Both the position numbers and the translations under genes were made by a program. Positions 25,125-34,399 of a stretch of 64,000 bases of DNA are shown in pieces (position 1 is the stretch's first letter; each line of letters opens with the position of its first letter). This DNA comes from Prosthecobacter sp. SYSU 5D2. Its GTDB lineage: Bacteria > Verrucomicrobiota > Verrucomicrobiia > Verrucomicrobiales > Verrucomicrobiaceae. Below the pieces are notes generated by a model. It did no database searches. It was not told the origin of the DNA and saw only the letters and a program-made list of their open reading frames with translations. Location of the stretch: positions 1 to 64,000 of the forward strand of contig NZ_JBBYXL010000008.1 of NCBI RefSeq assembly GCF_039655865.1. The letters run 5' to 3'.

Positions 25125-27425
25125 ATGAGTTCCGCCCCTGCTGCCCAGCCTTCTCAAGAGTACCTGCCGGATCAGGCCGCCAAGGTGGATCACTTTGAGC
25201 GGCGCGACTTTGCCCGCAGGCTGGCGGATACGATCGTGAAACGCCGTCAGGAGGAATGCCTGACCGTGTCCATCGTTGGCTCCTGGGGCAGCGGCAAGAG
25301 CACAGTGCTGGACATGATGACCGAGGAACTGGACACCCGCACGGCGGACGAGGGCACGTGCCTTTTGGTGAATTTCAATCCCTGGAAATACTCAGGCCAG
25401 GACACGCTTCTGTATCACCTGTTTGAGGCCATGGTGAAGCGGATTGATCCGGACCTGAAGGTGCTGACGACGTGGCAAAACATGAAACGCAACGCCTCCA
25501 AGGCCAGGAAGTGGCTGAGCGCAGGTGGCGGAGCAATGTCTCATGCCTACATGCCTGGCAGCGGGGGAGTGACTAGCGGTTTGTTAAATGCCATCCTCCC
25601 GGAAGAGTTCAAAGCACATGTGGATGAACTCAAGGTGCAAACCGCCGATCATCTCAAAGGCAGCAATCTGCGAATGGTGGTCCTGCTGGATGATGTGGAC
25701 CGGCTGGAGGCGGAGGAGATCCTGCTGCTCTTCCGCAGCCTGAAGCTGGTGGCAGACCTGCCTAACACAACGTTTGTCATCGCCATGGATGAGGACCACG
25801 TCAGTCAGATCATCTGCCGCCAGTTGGATGGCCGCCCGGAGACGGGGCGGAAATACCTGGAAAAAATCATCAACGTACGCCTGAAACTGCCAATCATTCC
25901 GCCCGAGGTGCTGGAGGAATATGCGCTAGAGAAGTTATTCAAAGTTTGGAAGGACTCGTCATCGGCGATTCTTCCAGAAGACAGCAGCCGCGTGCGGTCT
26001 ATTTTCAGCCGATTGCACGCGCCCTTTGTACGCACACCACGCACGGTCAAAGCCATCGCCAATGCGTTTCAGTTTGCTCTTGGCATGCTGGTTGATGAGC
26101 TGCATCCAGGAGATGTGTTGCTGCTGGAGGCCACGCGGCTGTTGCATCCTCAGTTATACGAGAAAATTCCAGAAGTGATTCCAACCCTGCCGACAAGCGA
26201 TGGTTTTGAAATTTTCGATACACTTGAGGATCGCCATGAGCCAAGGCACCAGGCCTGGGAAATTTTGGCAGGATGCCTGACTGAGGAAGTGAGGGCGTAC
26301 AAAACGAGCATCCAAGATGCGCTGGAAGTATGGTTTCCCCAACTGGGTTCAATCATAACCTATGATGCAGAATACATTCGTCGTCGCCAGTTCATCTGCT
26401 CACCCGATTACTTCTGGCGTTACTTTTCCATGGGTATCCAGAAAAAGGATGTCCATGATGCGCGAGTGCGCGGCTGGTGTGCGCTGGCAGAGCGGGAGCC
26501 AGCCAAGGCGGATGCATCCTTGACGGAGCATCTTAGCAAACCCTACGCCCGCGTGTTTCTAAAGAAGGTGAAAAACTTTTGTGAGACAGACTGGACAGCA
26601 CGCCAGGCGGTCATTCTGTCCCTGGTCAGGGTGACGAGCCAAAAGCCTGCGTTTCAACAGTCCGAAGATTGGAGACCGAGTTTTTGGAGAACAAGTGCAG
26701 AATTAGCTGCTGAATGGGTTCGCACCTTGACCAAAGAAGACCGTGTGATGGCAGCTCTAGAACTAGTGAAAAGAACGGAGGATGTGGATTGGAACATGAC
26801 CTTGGGAGATTATCTGCGAAATGATGATAGCATTTATAATTTTAAACAGTTAGGCCAGTCACCGGGAAAACTGGACGAAGAAATGGCTGAGCAAAGTCTG
26901 GCTGCCTATGAAAACGGAAAAATTCCGGAGAGCAATGTGATGATTTGTTTCCGCGTGTGGTGTCTCTACAGACACCTTTCGGCAGTCAAAAAACGTTTGG
27001 AGGAATTGGCGAAACAGGAGCCTATTGTGGCTTTGCACTTGGTGACGGGACCTTGCACTTTTTCCAGAAGTGTACAGGGGACTGGCTGGCAATGGGAAGG
27101 GATGAAAGAGCTTACAAAAGTGGAACATGTAATCCCGCGCGCGATATTGAAGATAAAGTTGCAAGAGGCTTTGCCAGAGCCTCGCCCTGCAAACCTAGGG
27201 CGGAACGCGCCAGACAGCGAAATTCACACCCTTCAAGAAGTGGGCTGGCTGTGCCTGGACACGATTGCGGAAGCGGAAAAGCTGGAGGCAGCGGGAGCAA
27301 TTGGCCCTTTCCCTGTCCACTCACAGAGAGCGCGTGATGCTGATTCCGGGGAGGCTGAAGGAGTGGAGTATCTGGAAGGGGCGCAAGATGGCACGCCGCC
27401 GGAGGATGGAAGAGGCCCGGCTTGA
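25125..27425 (+). CDS. KAP-family P-loop NTPase
   Basis: 766 residues. Walker A is GSWGSGKST at 52-60. 'NFNPWKYSGQDTLLYHLF' (83-100) is the KAP hallmark. Walker B is VVLLDDVDRL at 185-194, followed by 'ITFVIAMD'-like sensor sequence (TTFVIAMDEDHV). KAP NTPases are patchily distributed, often plasmid- or defence-associated, and usually membrane-linked. No convincing transmembrane insert is visible here. The long C-terminal half (about 350-766) is helical and unrecognised. The last ~250 bp of the coding region are followed by a small hairpin. Confidence 0.85.
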   Translation: MSSAPAAQPSQEYLPDQAAKVDHFERRDFARRLADTIVKRRQEECLTVSIVGSWGSGKSTVLDMMTEELDTRTADEGTCLLVNFNPWKYSGQDTLLYHLFEAMVKRIDPDLKVLTTWQNMKRNASKARKWLSAGGGAMSHAYMPGSGGVTSGLLNAILPEEFKAHVDELKVQTADHLKGSNLRMVVLLDDVDRLEAEEILLLFRSLKLVADLPNTTFVIAMDEDHVSQIICRQLDGRPETGRKYLEKIINVRLKLPIIPPEVLEEYALEKLFKVWKDSSSAILPEDSSRVRSIFSRLHAPFVRTPRTVKAIANAFQFALGMLVDELHPGDVLLLEATRLLHPQLYEKIPEVIPTLPTSDGFEIFDTLEDRHEPRHQAWEILAGCLTEEVRAYKTSIQDALEVWFPQLGSIITYDAEYIRRRQFICSPDYFWRYFSMGIQKKDVHDARVRGWCALAEREPAKADASLTEHLSKPYARVFLKKVKNFCETDWTARQAVILSLVRVTSQKPAFQQSEDWRPSFWRTSAELAAEWVRTLTKEDRVMAALELVKRTEDVDWNMTLGDYLRNDDSIYNFKQLGQSPGKLDEEMAEQSLAAYENGKIPESNVMICFRVWCLYRHLSAVKKRLEELAKQEPIVALHLVTGPCTFSRSVQGTGWQWEGMKELTKVEHVIPRAILKIKLQEALPEPRPANLGRNAPDSEIHTLQEVGWLCLDTIAEAEKLEAAGAIGPFPVHSQRARDADSGEAEGVEYLEGAQDGTPPEDGRGPA

Positions 27426-27442
27426 AACGGCCCTGACCTGCC

Positions 27443-27459
27443 AGGACTTGTCAAGTCCT
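27443..27459 (+). terminator. Short hairpin after the KAP gene
   Basis: AGGACTT / AAGTCCT form a perfect 7-bp stem with a 3-base loop, 18 bp after the KAP stop codon. There is no T-run, so it is a weak terminator at best, or an IS110 edge feature. Confidence 0.35.
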
Positions 27460-27604
27460 ACTCCTTGGGAACCCGGTGAACTTCAGTCCTCATTAACTGA
27501 TCCCCCTTCCTGTTAGGCCATCTGTAACTTCAAAGAAGAGCGGTGCTGCGCTCGATCGCTTCCACCGCACTTGTTAGCTTTGCCCATCCAGCCCGTTGAA
27601 TTGG

Positions 27605-27764
27605 GTAGCCGCTGTAAAGCGGGAAAAATTTGGCCGTCCGCCGGGGAACACCGACGCCGCACTGGGGTCCAGCAAGACCGTCCTGGAGACAGGTCCCCGG
27701 CGGGCAGCCGAACTTTTGCAAGTTCGATCACCATCCTGGCTGACCGGCCTCCTCCAGTCAAGCC
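27605..27764 (+). ncRNA. Candidate IS110 bridge RNA
   Basis: Structured DNA just upstream of the transposase, in the layout of an IS110 bridge RNA. There is a short 5' hairpin with a GTAA tetraloop (27609-27622). A large stem of ten perfect pairs (27638-27647 with 27694-27703, CCGCCGGGGA / TCCCCGGCGG) encloses a loop with its own TCCAG/CTGGA helix. A small hairpin follows (27710-27725, GAACTT/AAGTTC). The last loop is closed by GGCTGAC with GTC-A-AGCC (27738-27764). The two large loops would be target- and donor-binding. Structure was read by eye; expression is unknown. Confidence 0.6.
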
Positions 27765-27850
27765 GCTAACAAGAATGACCCGCAGAAGTTCCAGGCCGCC
27801 CTTTTCCCCGCCCGCTCCGTGCCAGACTAAACCTAACCAACGATGCCACC

Positions 27851-28912
27851 ATGAAAACTGCCTCCGCCCACCGTCCCCAGCCTCCGCCTGCTGCTCCGCC
27901 CGAGCCCTCGCTGCCAGGCGTCGCCGCCGCCCTCGGCATTGACGTCTCCAAGCACAGCTTCAACGTCTGCCTCCTGGCCTACAAGGACGCCAAGCCTCAG
28001 CATGGGAAGTTCGTCTCCAGCCCCGAGGGCCACGCCGCCTTCATCACCTGGCTCCAGCGCACCAGCCAGGGCCGCAGCGTCCACATCTGCCTGGAGGAAA
28101 CCGGCAGCTACGGCCTGGCCCTGGCCGCCTTCCTCCACCAGGCCGGCCACCACGTCAGCCTCGTCAATGCGGCCCTCATTAAAAACCACGCCCGCAGCCT
28201 CAACCTGCGCAACAAGAACGATCCCCTGGACGCCTGGATGATCGCCACCTACACGCTGGAACGCGTGCCGCCCCGCTGGCGGCCCCTGGCGGGCTCCCAC
28301 CAGAAGCTGCGCGACCTGGCGCGCCGCCGCCACCAGATCCAGGCCATGATCATCCAGGAAAAAAACCACCTGGAAGCCGCACGCGACGAGTCGGTCATCA
28401 AGCACATCGGCAAGATGACCGCGCTGCTGCAAACCGAGCTCGATGGGCTCTGGCAGCAGATGCTCGCCCTGGTGGAGGCCGATGCGGCCATGAAACACCA
28501 GGAAGAACTGCTGCGCAGCATCCCCGGCATCGGCCCGGTGACCGCCGTCATGCTGCTGGCCGAGCTGCCGTGGCTCGACAGCTTCGAGAGCGCCCGGCAG
28601 CTGTGCGCCTACGCCGGGCTGAGCCCGCGCCAGCACCAGAGCGGCAGCAGCGCGAGGGGCCGCACGCGCATGTGCAAGCAGGGCCGCAGCAGCCTGCGCA
28701 CCCTGATGTTCATGCCCTCGGTGAGGCTGTTGAGCAGCAAGCGAGGACCGCTGCGGGAGTTTGCCGACCGGCTGCTCAAAGCTGGCAAAGCCCCCAAATG
28801 CGTGGCCGGAGCGCTAATGCGCAAGCTCATGGCGCTGGTGTTTGCCATCCTGCGCTCCGGCAAGCCTTTTGATCCGCAATACCGGCCTGCACCCAAAGAA
28901 ACCGCCGCCTGA
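27851..28912 (+). CDS. IS110-family transposase (DEDD recombinase)
   Basis: 353 residues. The N-terminal RuvC-like DEDD domain shows GIDVSKHSFNV (D31), EETGSYG (E82/E83) and KNDPLDAWM (D124, D127). The C-terminal transposase_20 domain has IPGIGPVTAVMLLAELP, then FESARQLCAYAGLSPRQ and the serine-bearing QSGSSARGRTRM. Length and both domains are intact, so the protein is probably functional. The Pro/Ala-rich first 25 residues are unusual. The GC content is very high, like core genes. It inserted between the KAP NTPase and Roco genes. Confidence 0.95.
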   Translation: MKTASAHRPQPPPAAPPEPSLPGVAAALGIDVSKHSFNVCLLAYKDAKPQHGKFVSSPEGHAAFITWLQRTSQGRSVHICLEETGSYGLALAAFLHQAGHHVSLVNAALIKNHARSLNLRNKNDPLDAWMIATYTLERVPPRWRPLAGSHQKLRDLARRRHQIQAMIIQEKNHLEAARDESVIKHIGKMTALLQTELDGLWQQMLALVEADAAMKHQEELLRSIPGIGPVTAVMLLAELPWLDSFESARQLCAYAGLSPRQHQSGSSARGRTRMCKQGRSSLRTLMFMPSVRLLSSKRGPLREFADRLLKAGKAPKCVAGALMRKLMALVFAILRSGKPFDPQYRPAPKETAA

Positions 28913-28987
28913 AAAAACACCGCAAAAACCATTTGCCAAAACCTCACCATCTCCAGGACGCTTCGCGCCTTGCGGTGTCCTGGAAGC

Positions 28988-29006
28988 CCGGACCTGGCAG
29001 GTCCGG
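28988..29006. terminator. Hairpin between IS110 and the Roco gene
   Basis: CCGGACC / GGTCCGG form a 7-bp stem with a 5-base loop, between the convergent ends of the transposase and Roco genes. It could stop transcription from either side, although there is no T-run. Confidence 0.35.
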
Positions 29007-29030
29007 CTCCTTGGCCTGCTCCAGGTGCCG

Positions 29031-31568
29031 CTAGGGCCAGAGGATCTGGCGGAGGTTTTCGAGGGTGGTGGCGATGTCGCCGGTGAAGTCTTTGACGAAA
29101 GTGACGCACTTTCGCAGGCCCTTTGCAGCCAGGGTGAACCTCCCGCGGTTGGGCGTCGGGCAGGTCACGGCCTCCGTCAGCAATTCCAGGTGGGTGGCGG
29201 CCTCTTCCTGCGGCTCCTGCTCCAGGCAGGCGAGCAGGATTTCCACATCTTTGGTTAGGCTTTCCAGCAGGGTTTTCACCTCGTCATCGGGATGCTGCTG
29301 GATCAGGTTGTTGCAGTTTTCCATCGTCTGGGCCACCTGGCTGTGGAGGATGTCACGGGCGTGGATGCTGTTATCGTGAATGATCTTGTCTCCAAATTGG
29401 ACGGGGGCATGGAAATGGTTCTCAACTTTACTAGCGCGCCCCTGCCGCATTTCATCCTTGGGCCGACGCTTCTCGCGCTCCTTGTTGCGCTGCGGGCGCT
29501 GGCTGACCTGGTTGAGCACGGTGGTCACTTCGATTTCTTCCAGCAGGCCGTTCACCATTTCTTGATGACGACCAATCTCCTTGCCTTCTAACTGCAAGTA
29601 CTTCTCGTAGCCCACATAGACGTCCGGGTGCTTCGGCAGGGGCAGCTGGGCCTCCACGGGCAGATGGCCGGACCAGGAGCGGTGGATGTCTTCCAGGGTG
29701 CCGCAGATGAGCGCCAGAAAGGCCTGCCGCTGGCTCTTGCTGCCGCCGCGCACGCAGATGTCCACCTGGGCTTTTTCCTCGTCGCTGCGCACCAGGGCCT
29801 CACACGGAGCCTTTTTAAACTTGGCCCCGGTGCGCCACAGGCAGTGGCGGGCGATGTGAGAGTGCAGCCGCACCATGAGCCGGCTGATGATGCTGCCGGG
29901 CAGTACCTGGTATTGATAACGAAAGGCCATGGCTCCGGCCCAGTTCCCGGTGTCCACCTCGTCCTTGTTCAGCAGGTCTGGCAGGAACCACCGGTCCGTC
30001 TCCCCGTCAAAGGGGAAGCAGATCTCAAACCGGCGCATCATGGCGATGATGAAGTCTTGCTTGGTGCCTGGATATTGGCGGCCTTCCAGTTCAGCGAGCG
30101 ATCGCGCCATGCTGGCCCGGTCCATGCGGCCGCCGGCGCGGATCAGCTCCGCATCATTGAGCAGCTTGTAAATGGCGCCCGTGACCCAGCCGGGGTCCAG
30201 TACGTTCAGCTCCTCCACCTGGGCGGTAGTGGCATTGCGGGCGCGGTCTTTTTCAAAGATGGCGTGCTCGCTGAAATGCAGCACGCTACCGAGCTGGTGC
30301 ATGAGGCTGAGCAGGATGTCGCGGTGCTGGCGGTCGGCGATGCCGCTCTTCTTGGCTAACAAATGATACTCATCCAGCGTCAGGTAGGGGCGGCCATCGG
30401 TCTCCAGCGCGTCCTTCAGGTCCAGCCAGGTCTTCAGCAGAGGTTGGTCCACGCCCTCCACATGCTGCTCCACCGTCTGGGCGATGAGCTGGCGCAGCTC
30501 GTCCAGGCCCTTGCGGCGGTCCTCTTTTTCACAGTGGTAACAGCAGACTTCTTTGACGAAGCCCTTGATCTGCGGGTGGTCCTTTTGCAGGCCGGTCCAG
30601 TTGAGCTGCATCACCTGCTGGTCTGCCTTGTTGCAGACGATGATGACCGGCGAATCACCTCCATAGGAGGCGATCAATTTCAGCCAGTAGTCCATGCGCG
30701 TCTGCCTTTCGTTTTGGCGGCTGTCCAGCACTAGCACATACACGCTGCGATGCGTCAGGAAAAATTGATGCGTGGCATGCATGATGTCCTGCCCGCCAAA
30801 ATCCCACACATTCAGCCGCACCCTGCCCAGCCGCCCGCAGTCCATGGATAAACGATGCCTTTCGATGCCATGCGTCTTGTCCTCCTTCGGGTTATGTTTC
30901 TCCCCACGAAGCTGGCGGATGATCGAGGTCTTGCCCACCTCGCTCTCCCCCACGACGAGGACTTTGACTTCGTTGAGCGGGCGTTTAACTCCGCCACGCT
31001 GCGCGAAGTAATAAGCGAGGATTTCTTGGGGGGAGGCGGGTTTTTCGCCCTGAACAAACTCAAAGTAATCTGCTCCAAGCACCTCATCGGGAAGGTCCAA
31101 TTGAGCGTTCCCATGCAATATAAGCATCTCCAGATTTTTCAGATCATGCAAAAAAAGCGGCAGTTCCTGTAGCTCAGTACACTCTAGGAAAAAACTTACT
31201 AATGAGCGCAAACGACACAGTTCTGGTGGTAGGCGGGTGAGCGGGTTATAAGAGAGAAAAAGCCATGTGAGCGAGGTGAGCAGGCCGATCTCCGGTGGCA
31301 GGCTTGATAGCTGGTTGTTATCGAGATCAAGTTGCCTGAGCGAGTTTAGCAGTCCGATCTCCGGTGGCAGGCTCGTGAGCTGGTTGTGGGAGAGTTCAAG
31401 CTCCGTCAGCGAGGTGAGCTGGCCAATCTCCGGCGGCAATGCGGTCAACCCGAGTCCTCCTAAATTCAAAACTGTTCCATTTTTTCCTTGCTGACGACAT
31501 TTCTCAATCCTTCTCAGCGCTTCATCATAAGCCGCCTGGGCATTGGAAAACTTGTGCTTGTTAGACAT
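29031..31568 (-). CDS. Roco protein: LRR-Roc GTPase-COR
   Basis: 845 residues. Four to five leucine-rich repeats (about 35-160; e.g. LTELELSHNQLTSLPPEIG) come first. The Roc GTPase domain follows: P-loop GESEVGKTS at 207-215, switch WDFGGQD near 258 and NKAD near 311. The COR dimerisation domain comes next (about 380-600). A C-terminal module includes 'KVENHFHAPVQFGDKIIHDN', a small repeat-like motif also seen in predicted bacterial conflict proteins. Bacterial Roco proteins occur in signalling and defence settings; the role here is unproven. It stands alone on the minus strand beside the KAP/cyclase cluster. Confidence 0.9.
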   Translation of the reverse strand: MSNKHKFSNAQAAYDEALRRIEKCRQQGKNGTVLNLGGLGLTALPPEIGQLTSLTELELSHNQLTSLPPEIGLLNSLRQLDLDNNQLSSLPPEIGLLTSLTWLFLSYNPLTRLPPELCRLRSLVSFFLECTELQELPLFLHDLKNLEMLILHGNAQLDLPDEVLGADYFEFVQGEKPASPQEILAYYFAQRGGVKRPLNEVKVLVVGESEVGKTSIIRQLRGEKHNPKEDKTHGIERHRLSMDCGRLGRVRLNVWDFGGQDIMHATHQFFLTHRSVYVLVLDSRQNERQTRMDYWLKLIASYGGDSPVIIVCNKADQQVMQLNWTGLQKDHPQIKGFVKEVCCYHCEKEDRRKGLDELRQLIAQTVEQHVEGVDQPLLKTWLDLKDALETDGRPYLTLDEYHLLAKKSGIADRQHRDILLSLMHQLGSVLHFSEHAIFEKDRARNATTAQVEELNVLDPGWVTGAIYKLLNDAELIRAGGRMDRASMARSLAELEGRQYPGTKQDFIIAMMRRFEICFPFDGETDRWFLPDLLNKDEVDTGNWAGAMAFRYQYQVLPGSIISRLMVRLHSHIARHCLWRTGAKFKKAPCEALVRSDEEKAQVDICVRGGSKSQRQAFLALICGTLEDIHRSWSGHLPVEAQLPLPKHPDVYVGYEKYLQLEGKEIGRHQEMVNGLLEEIEVTTVLNQVSQRPQRNKEREKRRPKDEMRQGRASKVENHFHAPVQFGDKIIHDNSIHARDILHSQVAQTMENCNNLIQQHPDDEVKTLLESLTKDVEILLACLEQEPQEEAATHLELLTEAVTCPTPNRGRFTLAAKGLRKCVTFVKDFTGDIATTLENLRQILWP

Positions 31569-31687
31569 GCCACCTAAAATGCTTGGCCGTCAGGGAAATG
31601 TCGAGGCGCTTTCCGCCGCCACCGTCCTTTTCCCACGCAATTCCCAGGCCTGCGGGTAGGCGGTTGGCGCAGGGTGTGTGGTGGGGC

Positions 31688-31808
31688 GATGGGGCTACTC
31701 CTTCGGAGTAGACGGCCTCTGAAAGCGTCTCGACCAGTGACCGGAGGTCTGGCTCGCGAAGGCTCGCCTGACACTCCGGCTACTCATGGGTTAGCCCTGC
31801 GGGCTAGG
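31688..31808 (+). repeat. Dispersed intergenic repeat, copy 1
   Basis: A block running CGATGGGGCTACTCC...CGGAGTAG, then a 39-bp palindrome (31741-31779, CCGGAGGTCT ... CTCCGG), then CTACTCATGGG and AGCCCTGCGGGCT. The same order of words occurs twice more at 60.0-60.3 kb, once in each orientation. It lies between the Roco gene and the Spx-like gene. Confidence 0.85.
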
Positions 31809-31815
31809 GGGAAGG

Positions 31816-32178
31816 TTAGGCCTTCAACGCCTTCTCCCATTCCGCTTCCTTAAAACCCACGAGATGCACACCGGCGGACTCATCAATCGCGAAGGGCCGT
31901 TTCACGAGGTTGCCATTCGCGACGAGCATCTCCAGGGCTTCGTCGGTGGACATCGTGGGCAGCTGGTCCTTCAGGCCGAGGGCGCGGTAGTCCTGGCCGG
32001 AGGTGTTGAAGAGGGGGCGGAGGTCGCCGGTTTTGGCGGCCAGCATGGCGCGCAGTTCGGGCAGGGTGGGCGGGGTCTCGCGGATGGGGATTTCTTGATG
32101 GGGAATGGACCGGGCTTTGAGCCACTTGAGGGCGCTCTTGCAGGTGGAGCAGCCCTGGTAGGCATAGACTTTCAGCAT
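31816..32178 (-). CDS. Spx/ArsC-family (arsenate reductase-like) protein
   Basis: 120 residues, the usual length. The redox motif CSTC (C10-C13) follows strand MLKVYAYQG; 'KWLKARSIPHQEIPIRETPP' and 'LVKRPFAIDE' complete the ArsC/Spx/YffB fold. The Arg cluster that binds arsenate in ArsC is not obvious, so a thiol-disulfide or Spx-like regulatory role is at least as likely as arsenate reduction. It is a single gene, ending close to the dispersed repeat. Confidence 0.85.
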   Translation of the reverse strand: MLKVYAYQGCSTCKSALKWLKARSIPHQEIPIRETPPTLPELRAMLAAKTGDLRPLFNTSGQDYRALGLKDQLPTMSTDEALEMLVANGNLVKRPFAIDESAGVHLVGFKEAEWEKALKA

Positions 32179-32210
32179 GGCGGCGGAGGTTGAACGGTGG
32201 ATGTTTTATA

Positions 32211-32576
32211 TTACCAGCCTTTGGTGGAGGCTCCGGCGCCGATGAGCTCGCCGGCTTCGGCTTCGTCCTCGATCTCCTCCTCGTCCTCTTCCAGGGGGGC
32301 GAAGCGCTCGGACCGGAAGCCGAGCTCCTGCTTCACGGAGGAGTGCGGGTCCTCGGTGTTTTGCAGCTCTTTCAGCAGTACGAGGATGTCGAACTGGGCG
32401 TCGGTGAGCTGGATCTCGGCGTCGTCATTGACGGAGAATTTGGGGTTGGACCGGCCCACGGAGATGGCGCGGATAGTGTAGGTGCGGCCTTTTTTGGGCA
32501 GGGCGGTGTAGAGATCATAGACCCAGGGCTCGAACTGGTCATTGATGCAGACAACTTTTTGGCCGGTGGTAAACAT
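32211..32576 (-). CDS. Conserved small acidic protein, unknown function
   Basis: About 121 residues from ATG 32576 (MFTTGQKVVCINDQFEPWVY); the longer frame has no better signal. The N-terminal 60 residues look like a small SH3-like beta barrel (TGQKVVCIND, LPKKGRTYTIRAI). The C-terminus is strongly acidic (EEDEEEIEDEAEAGE). No specific family is assigned. It lies 32 bp before the Spx-like gene in the same direction. Confidence 0.6.
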   Translation of the reverse strand: MFTTGQKVVCINDQFEPWVYDLYTALPKKGRTYTIRAISVGRSNPKFSVNDDAEIQLTDAQFDILVLLKELQNTEDPHSSVKQELGFRSERFAPLEEDEEEIEDEAEAGELIGAGASTKGW

Positions 32577-32676
32577 GGGGAAAGGGGGGAATGGGGCTGA
32601 CGATTGTTTGCAGCCGTTTGCGCTCGTTGGCAATGGGTTCAGTACGGATGGAGGGCCATTTTCACACGGCGGTTTT

Positions 32677-34395
32677 TCACCGGGCGATGCCGCTTTCCCG
32701 CAGGTGCTGTTTTAAACGGCGGGTCACTTCGGCGATGACTTCGGGCTTTTCCACGCAGCCGTGGTGGTAGGGCACGACGACCTCGGTGCCGGTGTCCAGA
32801 TGCGCGCTGGTGTAGGGCACGACGCCGTCGCTGCTTTTTTCCAGCGGACCTTTGCCGAGCTGGCCGATGATGCTGTGATGCGGCACGGGGATGGGCTGGG
32901 AGTTCAGCGCCTTCAGATACGGGTGCCGGGGGGAGAGGGTGCCGATACTGAGAAAGCCGAACATGCCCCAGTCGCGCATCTGCGGGGTCAGGGTGTCAAT
33001 GTTTCCTGTCATGATCTCCTTGGCCAGGACCATGGAATCCGCCGGCAGGCGGATGAGGCCGGTGAGGCGCTGGACGATGCCTTTGTCCGCCATGCCACTG
33101 CCGCGATGCGGTACGGTGATGAAGATGAGGCGCTTGATGTAGGGCTGCTTTTTGAAGCGCAGGGTGTCCTGCAGCCGCGCCAGGGTGCCATTGGAGACGG
33201 TGAGCTTTTCGGCCTCGCAGTTGAAGTAGGCGTTCCAGATGGCATCGCCGCTGTCGATGGTCTGCATGCGGCTCAGCAGGCCGCCCATGCTGTGGCTGAC
33301 GAGGACCATGTGGTTCATTCCCGGGTCATCGCCCTCCGGGTCCAGCCGCGCGCGGGCCTGCTCCAGGGAGGTGCGCAGCCGCCAGGAGGTGGCGGGCACG
33401 GCCATGCCGGTGGGGTATAAAAAGTACCAGGGCTGGTAGTGGGCGCGCAGCTCCGGGTCCGCATAGATGGCGTTGATGGTGTTGTACCAGATATGCGGGT
33501 CTGACTTCAGCCCGTGGACAAAGACCACCGGGATGCGCTTCGGGTCATACATCTCCAGGCGGTAGATCTCGCTGTCATCCAGCACCTTGTCCGGGAAGAG
33601 CAGGCCCAGGAGGGAGAAGTCTTTGAGAAAGCGGTTGTTCATGGCCAGCTCCTTCGGCGCGGTGTAGTTGGCGGCCAGGGTGCGGGTGCGGCCGGCGATG
33701 TCCGCCTGCGGTTTGCGCAGCGGATTAAACAGGCGCAGGTGGCAGGTGCGGGCTTTTCCTGCCTCCCCGGGCGGGTCAAATTCCAGCACGGCGGTGAGGG
33801 TTAAATACGCGCCGTTCAGCGGCATCATCGGGTGCTGGGCCGCGAGCTTTTCTGAATGCACCAGCTGGCCCACCACGGGCACGCCCAGGCCGTCTTCGAT
33901 GACCGGCGGGCAGTCCGGTGCCAGGCGCACCTCATCCGCCAGGCGGATACGGTCCAGCATGAGGGGGGAGACTTCCTCCGGGTTCCCGGGTGCGGGCTGC
34001 AGGTTCACCAGGTAGCGGCGTTCCTTCGCCTCAAAATAGCTGCCGCTTTCCCACTCGCGCGGGAGCTGGCTGCGGTTCCAGTCCTTCAGCAGGCGGGCCA
34101 GGGCGGACTCATAGACGGCCTCGGCCCGCCGCTTTTCCTGGGCGGAGGCGTCCGGATCTTTCAGCAGGTCCCAGGCGGCGGCGGCCTCGTCCACATGCGC
34201 GGCGATGAGCTTTTGCGTCAGGCCCTGCCACGGCCAGAAGGGCTCGCGCACGGTGGGCGCCTTCGGCGGGCCGATGCAGCCGGCCAGCAGGAGCAGGCAC
34301 AGGCCCAGGCCGCCATGAAAAAAAGCCGGGGCCAGACGGCGCAGGCGGCTGGGTGTGGAGCAGGAGGAGTGGGAGGGCCGGGTGAAGAATGGCAT
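32677..34395 (-). CDS. Alpha/beta-hydrolase lipoprotein
   Basis: 572 residues with an N-terminal signal ending in a lipobox (LLLLAGC, lipidated C40). The hydrolase core shows 'IPVVFVHGLKSDPHIWYN' for the oxyanion region and the nucleophile elbow 'VLVSHSMGGL' (S in GHSMGG-like context; the first Gly is replaced by Ser). The catalytic His is probably in the last 60 residues (VVPYHHGCVEK). It is likely a membrane-anchored esterase or lipase. It ends four bases before the glycosyltransferase stop in the same operon direction. Confidence 0.8.
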   Translation of the reverse strand: MPFFTRPSHSSCSTPSRLRRLAPAFFHGGLGLCLLLLAGCIGPPKAPTVREPFWPWQGLTQKLIAAHVDEAAAAWDLLKDPDASAQEKRRAEAVYESALARLLKDWNRSQLPREWESGSYFEAKERRYLVNLQPAPGNPEEVSPLMLDRIRLADEVRLAPDCPPVIEDGLGVPVVGQLVHSEKLAAQHPMMPLNGAYLTLTAVLEFDPPGEAGKARTCHLRLFNPLRKPQADIAGRTRTLAANYTAPKELAMNNRFLKDFSLLGLLFPDKVLDDSEIYRLEMYDPKRIPVVFVHGLKSDPHIWYNTINAIYADPELRAHYQPWYFLYPTGMAVPATSWRLRTSLEQARARLDPEGDDPGMNHMVLVSHSMGGLLSRMQTIDSGDAIWNAYFNCEAEKLTVSNGTLARLQDTLRFKKQPYIKRLIFITVPHRGSGMADKGIVQRLTGLIRLPADSMVLAKEIMTGNIDTLTPQMRDWGMFGFLSIGTLSPRHPYLKALNSQPIPVPHHSIIGQLGKGPLEKSSDGVVPYTSAHLDTGTEVVVPYHHGCVEKPEVIAEVTRRLKQHLRESGIAR

Positions 34396-34399
34396 CAGG

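Larger units (their letters stand above)
27513..28985 (+). mobile_element. IS110-family element (ends approximate)
   Basis: It comprises a transposase gene, a structured ~340-bp leader and ~75 bp of downstream sequence. IS110 elements lack terminal inverted repeats and target duplications, so the ends cannot be fixed from one copy. The leader position is that of IS110-group elements, whose bridge RNA lies upstream of the recombinase. Confidence 0.6.

Noticed and set aside
31816..32178. Arsenic resistance operon
   Set aside because: The ArsC/Spx-like gene is alone, with no arsR, arsB or acr3 nearby.
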